In this document: positions 17,986 through 26,104 of the stretch, piece after piece | Layout of the letters: each line of letters opens with the position of its first letter | How positions within the stretch are numbered: position 1 is the first letter of the stretch | Origin: an uncultured Schlesneria sp. | Lineage (GTDB): Bacteria > Planctomycetota > Planctomycetia > Planctomycetales > Planctomycetaceae | Direction of reading: 5' to 3' | DNA length: 64,000 nt | Assembly: GCA_903899985.1 (NCBI GenBank) | Contig: CAIULL010000030.1 | Location: 1-64,000, forward strand | The notes under the pieces: model-generated | What the model was told of the DNA's origin: nothing | Database searches by the model: none | Seen by the model: only the letters and a program-made list of their open reading frames with translations | Program-made: the position numbers and the translations under genes

Positions 17986-20211
17986 ATGGCCCGAATGCGG
18001 AATGTGAGTCTTTTTCTTTGTGCGATCTCGGCCGCCATTCTGATGAATGGCGGTTCAGTCACTGCACAGCCCGCCGCGAAAAAGTCGGCCATCGAACGAT
18101 CTCCTCTACTGAAGGAACCGTCGACTCCTGAGGAAATGTTTGCAGCAGCATTACTGACGTTTGATCTGGCAAGACTAGATCTGGCAGCTCAATATCTGGA
18201 ACAGTTTGACGCGACCTCACCGGATGATTCACTGTTAATCAAGCTTCGTGATAAACATGGCACGGCTGAGTTCCTGAAGCTCGCCGCATCGCCCGAGTTG
18301 CAACCGCGGTCAAAAAGACTGCTGGAAAGCCTGAACAATGCAGCGCGAAAGCAAGCGGAGGATCCGGAATACGTCGACTCCCTGATCCAGCGTTTGACTG
18401 CAGGACCAACAGAACGAGAACTGGCAATTGCTGAATTAAAGAATGCCGGAGAACGCGTTGTTCCAGAGATGCTGAAACAAATGTCGAAGCCTGAAATGGC
18501 CGACCATCAGGATGCATTCGTCGTCGCGCTGTCGAGAATGGGCAAACAAGTTGTCCCCCCGTTGATCGGTGCACTCGATTCACCAGAACCGCGAAGCCGC
18601 GCCGCAGTCATGGACGTGCTGGGTTGGTTAGATGCCAGCGAAGCGATACCAAGTCTCTGGTCACCCGCATTTGATGAACAGCAGCCACCCGGAATTCGTG
18701 CCGCTGCACAACGGACCCTCGCAAAACTGGTCAACGGGTCATCCTTGCGCGGGACGCAGATCTCTTCCGTAACGGCATCCAATGAACTGAAGCGACTGTC
18801 AAAGCTTCTCTATCGCTCGCCGGAATTGTTGCCTGTCAACGATCAGGGTGCTGTCAATCTGTGGGCCTGGTCCGACAAGGACAAAACCGTCGTACAACGG
18901 TCGCTCACCCCCGAAGTTGCATCTCTGTTCTTGTCTACGCGATTCGCACGTCAGTCACTGGCACTCTCGCCGGAACAGCCAGAACCTCAACGACAATACC
19001 TCGCGTCACTATTGGGACTCGAAGTCTTGCGTCAAGGTTGGGACGCACCACGGGTGGCAACACCTGGCTCAGCCATGTACCTTGGCCTGACTGCTGGAGA
19101 AGAGACCATGGCTAAGGTCCTGGAAGAAGCCCTCGACGCGGGCCGAGCAACGACAGCAGTCGCCGCTTTGGAAGTCCTTTCCAGGATCGGAACACGAGAG
19201 CAGTTGATCTCATCCCCGGCGTTGAAGTCCCCTGTTGTCGCAGCCCTCAATTCATCTGATCCCCGTGTTCAATTCGCAGCCGCGACAACGATCTTGAAAT
19301 TAGATCCCACCAGGTCGTTTTCAGGCTCCAACCGTGTCGTCGGCATTCTGTCACGAGCCATTACGGATTCACAACAATCGCGAGCAATCGTGATCGATGC
19401 GGATAATCGGCGTGCCAGTTCCACAGCGGGTTATCTTGGAGATGGCGGTTTTCTTCCCTATGTCGCATCAACAGGTCGAGAAGGGTTCGAACAGGCCGCA
19501 TCGACAACCGGGGTCGAACTGATTGTCGTCCACGCCAATTGTCAGCGATGGGATTTGACGCAGACGTTGGCGAACCTTCGCGCCGATGCACGTACTGCTT
19601 CGATTCCGATTGTGGTCTACGGACAGGGCAAGATTCGCGGAGAACTGGCGCGCACAGTCGCCCGAAACGCTCCCGCGACTTTCGTTTCAGAGTCCGCAAC
19701 CTCGAGTGATTTTCTCGATCAATTACTTCCGTTCGTCAAAAGCGTGAAGACGCCGGCGCTTTCGGCACAGGAGCGAACCCTTCAAAAGAACGCTGCAGCC
19801 TATTGGTTGGCGACGATCGGGAACGGCAACCTTTCGAAGATCTTCGATATTTCGCAGGCAGAGAAGGAAATCGGAGCGGCCATCGAGGACCCGGAAATCG
19901 CGCAGAATGCGTTAATTGGGCTCGCTGGAATCGGGACCCCTACAGCTCAACGTCGTCTCGCCGACGTCGCACTGAACTCACAGATCGACGAGAATGTCAG
20001 AACGATCGCTGCAGATCAACTGTCGTATCATATTCAGCACTACGGCCTGATGCTGACGAATGACGAGGTGTTCGATCTCCATTCGGGGTGGAAGAACACC
20101 GATAACCCCGCCGTGAAATCATCGCTTGCCAGTGTCATCGGATCATTGCGTCCGAACGCGACGGTCATCAGCGAACGCCTTCGACAGTTTCCAACTCCAA
20201 CGTCGAAATGA
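17986..20211 (+). CDS. secreted HEAT-repeat-type protein with embedded receiver-like domain
   Basis: Signal-like N-terminus (MARMRNVSLFLCAISAAILMNGGSVTAQ), HEAT-like helices, and AIVIDADNRRASSTAGYLGDGGFLPYVASTGREGFEQAASTTGVELIVVHANCQ resembling a REC fold. Confidence 0.75.
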   Translation: MARMRNVSLFLCAISAAILMNGGSVTAQPAAKKSAIERSPLLKEPSTPEEMFAAALLTFDLARLDLAAQYLEQFDATSPDDSLLIKLRDKHGTAEFLKLAASPELQPRSKRLLESLNNAARKQAEDPEYVDSLIQRLTAGPTERELAIAELKNAGERVVPEMLKQMSKPEMADHQDAFVVALSRMGKQVVPPLIGALDSPEPRSRAAVMDVLGWLDASEAIPSLWSPAFDEQQPPGIRAAAQRTLAKLVNGSSLRGTQISSVTASNELKRLSKLLYRSPELLPVNDQGAVNLWAWSDKDKTVVQRSLTPEVASLFLSTRFARQSLALSPEQPEPQRQYLASLLGLEVLRQGWDAPRVATPGSAMYLGLTAGEETMAKVLEEALDAGRATTAVAALEVLSRIGTREQLISSPALKSPVVAALNSSDPRVQFAAATTILKLDPTRSFSGSNRVVGILSRAITDSQQSRAIVIDADNRRASSTAGYLGDGGFLPYVASTGREGFEQAASTTGVELIVVHANCQRWDLTQTLANLRADARTASIPIVVYGQGKIRGELARTVARNAPATFVSESATSSDFLDQLLPFVKSVKTPALSAQERTLQKNAAAYWLATIGNGNLSKIFDISQAEKEIGAAIEDPEIAQNALIGLAGIGTPTAQRRLADVALNSQIDENVRTIAADQLSYHIQHYGLMLTNDEVFDLHSGWKNTDNPAVKSSLASVIGSLRPNATVISERLRQFPTPTSK

Positions 20212-20339
20212 TCAGATTAAGAAAATCTTGAATTGACGTTGAGCATCTTCGCGACGGCATGAGAACACCTTTCGACCAGTCCAGGATCGCTTAGGTGATT
20301 CCGCGGCGCGTGAATTAGTCAGTCGTACCGGATTTGTGC

Positions 20340-20369
20340 CACTGCTTGACCGTACTCGGTCAAGCAGTG
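20340..20369 (+). terminator. hairpin between HEAT protein and FAD oxidoreductase genes
   Basis: cactgcttgaccg-tact-cggtcaagcagtg: perfect 13 bp stem, 4 nt loop. Confidence 0.5.
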
Positions 20370-20583
20370 TTCCTGGTTGGCAGATCTAACATTAAAATCC
20401 GCTGCGTCAAACAGGCTCGTCGTGTCTCGACAGGCAAACGTGTCATTCGTCGGTTCGCTTACGGTCAGGTTCGACGCCTGAGGCGACAATGGATTCCTTG
20501 TCGCGAGGGGTTTATCAGCGGGGGCGATGATCCCGATGTTGACTTTGTCGAAAATAGAAGCTTTCCTTCTTGCGTAATTATCT

Positions 20584-22344
20584 GTGGCGAGTATTACTGA
20601 GTCCAAGTGTCTGTCGAAGCGTCCAGATCAACAATCCGAGGGAGATATTGCCTTGAGCCGCCGGACCTTTCTGAAGACCGCCGCCCTGCTGCCATTCACA
20701 TTCACTTCTGTACTGCGAGCTGATGGATCGCGGGCGAAGGAGTTGCGTGCAGAGATCGTAATCGTCGGCGGGGGCGTCGGAGGATGTGCCGCCGCTCTTG
20801 CTGCAGCACGGTCAGGCCGTCAGGTCATCCTGACAGAGGAAACCGACTGGATCGGAGGGCAACTCACCTCACAAGCGGTTCCTCCCGACGAGCATCCCTG
20901 GATTGAATCCTTTGGTGCCACGCGTCTTTATCGACGATTTCGCAAGGACGTTCGCGATTTCTATCGTCAGCATTATCCACTCACGCCAGAGGCCCGTGCT
21001 GTTGAAGAACTGAATCCGGGTAACGGGGCCGTATCACGCCTTTGCCACGAGCCACGCGTCGCACTCGCCGTGCTCACCGACCTTCTGGCTCCTCACATCA
21101 GCAGTCGACGGATCATCCTGCTGACTCGGCACAAGCTAATCGGTGCTGATGTCGAAGGGGATCGTTTGCGTTCCGTGCGAATGCAAGACATGGAGACGGG
21201 CCGTCACATCCAACTGACGGCAAACTATTTCCTTGATGCGACGGAGTTGGGTGACCTGCTTCCGGTGACAAAAACGGAATACGTCGTCGGTGCTGAATCG
21301 CAGAAGGAGACCGACGAGCCGCATGCCCCTGCTGAGGCCAGACCAGCGGATCAGCAAGCTTTCACGTACTGTTTTGCGATCGATTATCTCGACGGCGAGG
21401 ACCATACGATTGAGAAACCGACGGAGTACGACTTCTGGCAGAAATACGTCCCGGACCTGAAACCAGCCTGGCCCGGCCCGCTTCTCAGCTGGCAGATGTC
21501 CGATCCCGTGACGCTGAAAGAACGAAAGGTGGCCTTCGATCCGACGGGCGCGACGACAGAGGGGCTGAACCTGTGGCGTTATCGACGCATTGCCGATCGC
21601 AAGAACTTTAAACAAGGGGTCTATCCCGGTGACATCTGTCTCGTCAATTGGCCACAAAACGATTACTGGTTAGGGAATCTTGTTGACGTCAGTCCTGAGG
21701 AGACTGAGAAACATTTAAACCGAGCAAAACAACTGAGCCTGTCGCTGCTTTACTGGATGCAAACCGAAGCCCCCCGCTCAGATGGCAAGCAAGGCTGGAA
21801 GGGGCTGAGGCTGCGTGACGACATCGTCGGTACCTCAGACGGCCTGGCAAAGTACGCCTACATCCGCGAATCGCGTCGTATTAAGGCGGAGTTTACGGTG
21901 CTGGAGCAACATGTCGGCACGGAGGCTCGCATGACGGTCACCGGTCAAAAGCAGGAAGATGTGAAGGCAGAACGTTTCCCCGATTCGGTCGGGGTCGGCA
22001 GCTATCGGATTGACCTGCATCCTTCCACCGAGGGGACCAATTACATTGACGTGTCGTCGTTACCATTTCAGATTCCGCTCGGCGCTCTGATTCCCCAGCG
22101 AGTGGAGAACCTTCTCGCCTGCTGCAAGAACATCGGGGTGACGCACATCACCAACGGATGTTACCGCTTGCATCCGGTCGAATGGGGCATCGGCGAAGCC
22201 GCAGGCGCCCTCGCCGCATTCTGCCTGCAGCGTAAAGAGCCCCCCCGCCAAGTGAGGAAGGACAACAAATTACTCGCCGAGTTCCAGGAAACACTCCGAA
22301 AGGAGGGCGTCGAACTGGACTGGCCAAAGATCACTCCGCGATAG
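20584..22344 (+). CDS. FAD-dependent oxidoreductase with Tat-type signal
   Basis: LSRRTFLKTAALLPF; IVIVGGGVGGCAAALAAARSGRQVILTEETDWIGGQLTSQAVPPDEH; ITNGCYRLHPVEWGIGEAAGALAAFC. Confidence 0.9.
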   Translation: MASITESKCLSKRPDQQSEGDIALSRRTFLKTAALLPFTFTSVLRADGSRAKELRAEIVIVGGGVGGCAAALAAARSGRQVILTEETDWIGGQLTSQAVPPDEHPWIESFGATRLYRRFRKDVRDFYRQHYPLTPEARAVEELNPGNGAVSRLCHEPRVALAVLTDLLAPHISSRRIILLTRHKLIGADVEGDRLRSVRMQDMETGRHIQLTANYFLDATELGDLLPVTKTEYVVGAESQKETDEPHAPAEARPADQQAFTYCFAIDYLDGEDHTIEKPTEYDFWQKYVPDLKPAWPGPLLSWQMSDPVTLKERKVAFDPTGATTEGLNLWRYRRIADRKNFKQGVYPGDICLVNWPQNDYWLGNLVDVSPEETEKHLNRAKQLSLSLLYWMQTEAPRSDGKQGWKGLRLRDDIVGTSDGLAKYAYIRESRRIKAEFTVLEQHVGTEARMTVTGQKQEDVKAERFPDSVGVGSYRIDLHPSTEGTNYIDVSSLPFQIPLGALIPQRVENLLACCKNIGVTHITNGCYRLHPVEWGIGEAAGALAAFCLQRKEPPRQVRKDNKLLAEFQETLRKEGVELDWPKITPR

Positions 22345-22355
22345 CCCGCAATATT

Positions 22356-22431
22356 CGTAAGCCCGACGCGCGAGCGAGGGGGGCCTGTCTTCAAAACAAT
22401 GAAGATTCCTCGCTCGCGCGTCGGGCTTACG
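22356..22431. repeat. perfect 24 bp inverted repeat
   Basis: cgtaagcccgacgcgcgagcgagg (22356-22379) / cctcgctcgcgcgtcgggcttacg (22408-22431), 11 bp after the stop codon at 22344. Confidence 0.85.
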
Positions 22432-22512
22432 TTTTGCGGTGCTTTTAGCGCCAATCCAAAATCCTAACGGGACGGCCCGATGTCAGTCCGGTGGCGTCGT
22501 TTCGATATCGGT

Positions 22513-22848
22513 ATTTTGCCCCGAATGGGACAGCAGAAACCAGCCCAGCGGAAAGCTCGTCATCGAGCGCCGCACTGGGTTACGGGCCACAATCGGAGGG
22601 GTTGCCTTGAAAGGGCAACGGAACCATGGAGTCGGCAATTGGACCTAAAACTCGAGACAAATTCGCCGCGTTTTAGATATTTGCGACCACAGAATCTTCC
22701 AGTGCCCTTACAGGGCACGCCGTATCGTCGTTGGCGTCTTACCCAGGGCGGCGCTCGAGGACGAGCTTGCCGCTGGGCTGATATCCGTCGGCCCATTCTG
22801 GGCGAAGAATGTTTCCATGTCGTCTGCGCGGGTCAATGTCGTGTGCGT
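22513..22848. repeat. long imperfect palindromic repeat, copy 1
   Basis: Left arm attttgccccgaatggg..cagcccagcggaaagctcgtcatcgagcgccgcactgggt matches the reverse complement of right arm acccagggcggcgctcgaggacgagcttgccgctgggctgatatccgtcggcccattctgggcgaagaat. Confidence 0.85.
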
Positions 22849-22915
22849 CTATCGCGTTATCTCGAAACGAGAATACGGCGTGAACCATCGTTGTCAGGCC
22901 GCATCGTCCCACAGC

Positions 22916-23251
22916 ATTTTGCCCCGAATGGGGCAGTGGAAACCAGCCCAGCGGCAAGCTCGTCCCCGAGCGCCGCCCTGGGTCACGAGCCACAATCGAA
23001 CGGGTTGCCCTGACGGGGCAACGGAACCATTGATTCGACAATCGGACCTAATAAGTCGGAACAAATTCGCCGCGTTTTATGATATCGGCTTTCATTGAAA
23101 ATTCCCGCGCCCTTACAGGGCACGCCGTATCTTCGTTGCCGTCTTACCTAGGGCGGCGCTCGAGGACGCGATTGCCTCTGGGCTGATATCCGTCGGCCCA
23201 TTCTGGGCGAAGAATGTTTCCATGTCTTCTACGCGGGGCAATGTCGTCTGC
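22916..23251. repeat. long imperfect palindromic repeat, copy 2 (tandem, period ~403-405 bp)
   Basis: Same order of blocks as copy 1: attttgccccgaatgggg, gggttgccctgacggggcaacggaacca, aaattcgccgcgtttta, cccttacagggcacgccgtatc, gggctgatatccgtcggcccattctgggcgaagaatgtttccatgtc. Confidence 0.85.
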
Positions 23252-23343
23252 ATACATCATGTTGACCGCAGACTAACGATTCGGCGGAGTCGGAGATTGA
23301 AATACCGGACGTTATTTCCAAGCCCGCCTCGTTAACAGGGAGG

Positions 23344-25650
23344 TCACGGCCTTTTGAGGACAGCGTGTACTGCACGGACGAGGTTGTCGAGAGAATACGG
23401 CTTTTGCAAGAATTCAACTCGGTCCTCTTCGACACCATGCCGAAGAACCGCGTCCGAGCTATAACCTGACATATACAAGACCTTCAGGTGCGGCTGCTGA
23501 CGGGTGAGAACTTCTGCCAGTTCCGGCCCGCTCATGTCGGGCATCACCACGTCGGTCACGAGCAGTGACGGCGGCACTTGACACTTTTCATAAAGTGCAA
23601 GCGCGTCGCTTCCGGATTCCGCCTCGACGACCTGAAACCCTTTCCTCCTCAGAGCACTGACGGCCAACTTCCTGACTGCAGGCTCGTCTTCGACCAACAT
23701 CACCAACTCGGTCGCTCGGTCCGGCAAGTCGGGGCCGACTTCGGACGGGCCCTCGTCGGACAGCTGTTGCTGTTTGGGGAAATAAACGTCGAACGTGGTC
23801 CCTCTTCCGACCTCACTCTTTACGCTGACAAACCCCCGGGCCTGTCCGACAATGCCGTGAACGGTTGCAAGCCCCAACCCTGTCCCTTTCCCGGTCGGTT
23901 TGGTTGTAAAGAACGGTTCGAAAATACGGTCAAGTATTTCAGGCGGCATCCCCTCCCCTGTGTCTGCCACCGAAAGTCGGACGTACGAACCCGGCGGGCA
24001 CAAAGCGGGACGCTTTGGGTGTGCCTCGCCCACATCCTCGGCGGAAGTGCTGATGGTGAGCCGCCCCCCTCGGGGCATCGCGTCCCGGGCGTTGACGATC
24101 AGATTCATCAGCACCTGTTCCATCTGTCTGCGGTCGGCTTCAATCGTGACGACCTCTCCCGTGAAGTCGGTGATGAGTCGCACATCTTCGCCGATCAGCC
24201 GGCCGAGCATCTTGCAGCTATCGCGGACAACAGCTGTGAGGTCAAACAATTCGGGCTTGACGAACTGCTGGCGGCTGAATGCCAGCAGTTGTCGCGTCAA
24301 GGACGCGCCACGATCGGCGGCGGCAAACACATCTTCGAGCAGTCCTCGATTCGGGGAGTCCGGTTCCAGATTGGACAGGACCAACTCGGTCGATCCACCG
24401 ATCACCGTCAAGAGATTATTGAAGTCGTGCGCCACCCCCCCTGCCAACAATCCGACGGCCTCCATCTTCAGCGACTGTCGCAGCCGCTCTTCAGCGACGC
24501 GCCGGGCAGTGACATCCCGTTTCGTCGAGATCACTTGATTGACAGATCCAGAGGTGCCCCGAACGGGTGTTAATAACGTCTCCAACCATAGCTGGTGGCC
24601 ATCGCGGTGCCGGCACCGGCATTCGAAGGTGACCACCTCATCCTTCAGGCAACGCGCCCAGGCGGCCCGAACGACAGGCAAATCTTCGGGTAGCACGATG
24701 TACCAAAGTCCAAGCATCTGTGATTCGACCGGGGTGTAGCCCGACAGGTGCTCGCAAGAAGGGCTGATATAGCGAATGGTCCCATCCGCATCTGCCAGCA
24801 CAACGACATCCCGCATCTGATCCGCCAGCAGGCGGTACACGGCTTCGCGTTCAACGAGAGCAATCTCAGCTCTCTTCCGTTCCGTGATGTCTTGATCGGT
24901 TCCTTCCATTCGGATCAGATTGCCGGCGGCATCCCGTTTGGCTTGAGCCTGGCTGTGGATCCACAACAGCCGCCCGTCCGGAGTCACAATGCGAAGATCG
25001 TCGGCGAACCCGTCTGCTCCAGCCAGCACGGCCTCGACCCGTCGGAGCGCGATTGGACGGTCATCCGAATGGACAAGCTTCAGAAACGTCTCAAAGCTTG
25101 CTGCGACAGACTCGCGATCAACTCCAAACAACACGAAGAGTGCGTCTGACCACCACACATGGCCTGTCACGGGCTCCCAGGCCCAACTCCCCAGCTTCGC
25201 GACGCGCTGGGCTTCTTTTAACTGTCGCTCGCTCAACTCAAGTGCAGCATTCGCGCGGAGTTCGGAAAGCTGGATCGCACGCTTGGCAAGTGCCTGTTCA
25301 ACAGCCGGGACCAAACGTCCTAACCGGTCCTTGAGAAGGTAGTCGGACGCCCCGAGTTTCATGATATTGGCGGCCGCCTCTTCGCCGATCGAGCCCGATA
25401 CGAGGATGAACGGGGTATTCGGCCATCGCTCCTGGAGCATGGCGATCGCAGTGAGACTGTTGAACTGGGGTAGATTCCAGTCACATAGGACAATGTCAGG
25501 TTCTGTTTCCAGTGCGACGACGAACTGTTGTTCGGTCTCGATGCGAGTCGAATCAAAAACAAGTCCGCCGCGCTGTAATTCACGTTCCAGGAGTTTGGCG
25601 TCACTCGGGTTGTCTTCGACAATCAGCAAGCGAAGGGGTGCGTCAGACAT
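23344..25650 (-). CDS. hybrid sensor histidine kinase: REC-PAS-PAS-HisKA-HATPase-REC
   Basis: [32 protein letters not shown] (REC), two PAS blocks, [16 protein letters not shown] (H-box), [13 protein letters not shown] (G-box), [15 protein letters not shown] (REC); start trimmed to ATG 25650. Confidence 0.93.
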   Translation of the reverse strand: MSDAPLRLLIVEDNPSDAKLLERELQRGGLVFDSTRIETEQQFVVALETEPDIVLCDWNLPQFNSLTAIAMLQERWPNTPFILVSGSIGEEAAANIMKLGASDYLLKDRLGRLVPAVEQALAKRAIQLSELRANAALELSERQLKEAQRVAKLGSWAWEPVTGHVWWSDALFVLFGVDRESVAASFETFLKLVHSDDRPIALRRVEAVLAGADGFADDLRIVTPDGRLLWIHSQAQAKRDAAGNLIRMEGTDQDITERKRAEIALVEREAVYRLLADQMRDVVVLADADGTIRYISPSCEHLSGYTPVESQMLGLWYIVLPEDLPVVRAAWARCLKDEVVTFECRCRHRDGHQLWLETLLTPVRGTSGSVNQVISTKRDVTARRVAEERLRQSLKMEAVGLLAGGVAHDFNNLLTVIGGSTELVLSNLEPDSPNRGLLEDVFAAADRGASLTRQLLAFSRQQFVKPELFDLTAVVRDSCKMLGRLIGEDVRLITDFTGEVVTIEADRRQMEQVLMNLIVNARDAMPRGGRLTISTSAEDVGEAHPKRPALCPPGSYVRLSVADTGEGMPPEILDRIFEPFFTTKPTGKGTGLGLATVHGIVGQARGFVSVKSEVGRGTTFDVYFPKQQQLSDEGPSEVGPDLPDRATELVMLVEDEPAVRKLAVSALRRKGFQVVEAESGSDALALYEKCQVPPSLLVTDVVMPDMSGPELAEVLTRQQPHLKVLYMSGYSSDAVLRHGVEEDRVEFLQKPYSLDNLVRAVHAVLKRP

Positions 25651-25657
25651 GAAACGT

Positions 25658-26104
25658 TCACTCGTTTGTGTAGGGGACTTTGTTGACCAGAAGCCAATAG
25701 AGCCCGAGCTGTCGGACCGCCTCAATGAACTGTTCGAAATCGACCGGCTTCTGGACGTAACTGTTGACGCCGAGTTGATAGCTTTCGACCATGTCTTTCT
25801 CATAATTCGAGGAGGTCATCACCACGACCGGAATCATCCGGGTCTGTGGGTCCGACTTGATCCTCTTCAGTACCTCGTGCCCGTCAATAATCGGCAGCTT
25901 GAGGTCGAGTAAGATCACCTTTGGCTGGACGCGGTCGGTTTTCTCTGCGTAGCGGCCTGTGCCGAACAGATATTCCAGTGCCTCCTCCCCGTCCCGCAGG
26001 ACTTGTACCTTGTTGGCCAGATTGTTCTTTTCGAACGCTCTTATTGCCAATTTCACATCACTCGGGTTGTCCTCCACCAGCAGGATCTCAATGATTTCCG
26101 TCAT
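25658..26104 (-). CDS. response regulator, stand-alone receiver (Rcp1-like)
   Basis: EILLVEDNPSDVKLAIRAFEKNN..VILLDLKLPIIDGHEVLKRIK..VVVMTSS..YVQKPVDFEQF; start trimmed to ATG 26104. Confidence 0.93.
   Translation of the reverse strand: MTEIIEILLVEDNPSDVKLAIRAFEKNNLANKVQVLRDGEEALEYLFGTGRYAEKTDRVQPKVILLDLKLPIIDGHEVLKRIKSDPQTRMIPVVVMTSSNYEKDMVESYQLGVNSYVQKPVDFEQFIEAVRQLGLYWLLVNKVPYTNE

Noticed and set aside
22480-23098. Arg/Pro-rich ORFs in the tandem palindrome region
   Set aside because: Open only because of GC-rich repeat sequence; similar peptides arise on both strands from the palindrome.
22500-23260. CRISPR array
   Set aside because: Only two long (~335 bp) palindromic units, no short direct repeats with unique spacers and no cas genes.
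23578-24573. 331 aa + strand ORF (and 23900..24538) overlapping the hybrid kinase
   Set aside because: Antisense to a well-supported kinase with clear domains; composition typical of a shadow ORF.
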